Assembly: GCF_032842945.2 (NCBI RefSeq) | Contig: NZ_CP146606.1 | Location: forward strand, 3,538,501-3,602,500 | Direction of reading: 5' to 3' | Length of the DNA stretch: 64,000 nt | DNA from: Roseovarius sp. W115 | Lineage (GTDB): Bacteria; Pseudomonadota; Alphaproteobacteria; Rhodobacterales; Rhodobacteraceae | In this document: one piece after another, positions 63,359-64,000 of the stretch | How positions within the stretch are numbered: position 1 is the stretch's first letter | How the letters are laid out: each line of letters begins with the position of its first letter | Made by a program: the position numbers and the translations under genes | The notes under the pieces: model-generated | Database searches by the model: none | What the model saw: the letters and a program-made list of their open reading frames with translations, nothing else | Told to the model about the DNA's origin: nothing

Positions 63359-64000
63359 TCACCGGTCGATTTCGCGCGTGTTCTTGGTAGGCTCCCTGTC
63401 GGATGACGCCCACCCTCCACCAAAGCCGAACTGTGTCGTGGCGGCCTCCCTGAGGTCAGGTGTGCTGCGCAGCAGCTCGGCCACACCGCGCGCAATCACC
63501 CGTCGTGTGGAGGCTGGTGCATGGGTGTGCTGAAGAGCAAGGGCCTCAAGAAGCCTGATGCGGGTGTCCAAAGTCAGAGCCTCATCCTCTGTCATGCGAT
63601 CCAAAATCGACTGTGCCGCGGTCTTCCCTTCCAGCTCGATCCAAGCCGTCGCATAGGCCCCGAGATAGGGCAAATCCCGCGCAATCGCCGCATCCAGTTC
63701 TTGCGACAAATAAGGCCCAAAGCCGGGGTCTTGTGAAAGCCCCGCCAAAAGGATGCGAATAGGCAACAGATCACTATCCCCGGAATTCAGATCCTGCTTC
63801 AGGGTCGGGATCTGCGGCAGACGCGCGGCACGCAGAGCGCCGTAAGGCGCACGATCCAACTCTTGCAATGCCAGGCGGCGCAGGTCCGGGTTGGGGTCGT
63901 TGAGATAGCTTGAGAACATCGACAGTCTTTCGGCATCCGCACCAAAGGACCATTCGATCTGATGTTCCACAACATGGTCAATCACGCCTCGAAACCTGTC
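63359..64000 (-). CDS. HEAT-repeat-like protein, 5' end outside window
   Basis: The frame is open to the right edge, giving the last 213 residues. It is made of short helical pairs with the feel of HEAT/Armadillo repeats, for example LNDPNPDLRRLALQELDRAP, and AYATAWIELEGKTAAQSILDRM. No catalytic residues or membrane segments are visible in this part, and the C-terminal 25 residues look disordered. A role in protein binding is only a guess. The 115-base gap to the LuxR gene holds no other feature. Confidence 0.6.
   Translation of the reverse strand, partial: DRFRGVIDHVVEHQIEWSFGADAERLSMFSSYLNDPNPDLRRLALQELDRAPYGALRAARLPQIPTLKQDLNSGDSDLLPIRILLAGLSQDPGFGPYLSQELDAAIARDLPYLGAYATAWIELEGKTAAQSILDRMTEDEALTLDTRIRLLEALALQHTHAPASTRRVIARGVAELLRSTPDLREAATTQFGFGGGWASSDREPTKNTREIDR

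Overview
The window is a stretch of chromosome from an alphaproteobacterium, almost certainly a marine member of the Rhodobacteraceae (Roseobacter lineage). The gene content and order are typical of that group: lptG-lptD-surA-pdxA-rsmA, prmC-prfA, mrcA-amiC, rodZ-ispG, C4-pathway hemA, an AsnC-type regulator divergent from cysG-DUF2849-cysI-cysH-DUF934-fpr, and a peptide ABC transporter followed by amidohydrolases. I see no integrase, transposase, CRISPR array or prophage gene. Base composition and coding style look uniform throughout.

Layout. 1-5.8 kb: outer-membrane biogenesis (LptG end, LptD, SurA), then PdxA and RsmA as one overlapping operon. 5.9-20 kb: mostly minus strand, with DUF4167, PrmC/RF1, a ureohydrolase plus M20 hydrolase, an amidase, RF2, PBP1A and AmiC; MazG is on the plus strand. 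21-29.5 kb: a periplasmic M48 protease and DsbA-like protein, IspG, a RodZ-like protein, ALA synthase, a dipeptidase and a fluoroacetate-dehalogenase-like enzyme. 29.5-31.5 kb: two tRNA-Asp and two tRNA-Val genes. 31.6-36.8 kb: an HU-like protein with a long basic tail, Lon, an array of three 22-codon reading frames, and Tgt. 37-41.5 kb: SPFH/NfeD, a RimB-RimK fusion, Fe-S assembly factors and TpiA. 41.8-47.9 kb: assimilatory sulfate reduction. 48-50.5 kb: a secreted protein, an alanine-rich anchored protein and infC. 50.7-60 kb: a peptide importer in two convergent operons together with an N-terminal-nucleophile acylase and an M20 hydrolase. 60-64 kb: a dehydrogenase, small proteins, a LuxR-type regulator and a truncated HEAT-like protein.

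The most unusual observations are: (i) three tandem, diverged 69-nt reading frames upstream of lon, each encoding a charge-free 22-residue hydrophobic peptide with ten invariant positions; (ii) a roughly 175-bp non-coding element present twice (29555-29729 and 41625-41796) whose long-range and local stems are kept by compensatory base changes; (iii) infC, which appears to start at an ATA codon; (iv) a hairpin between the Shine-Dalgarno sequence and start codon of fpr; (v) single-base frameshifts in the normally indispensable genes pdxA and ispG, which may be sequence errors. All functions are inferred from reading the sequence; no database search was run.
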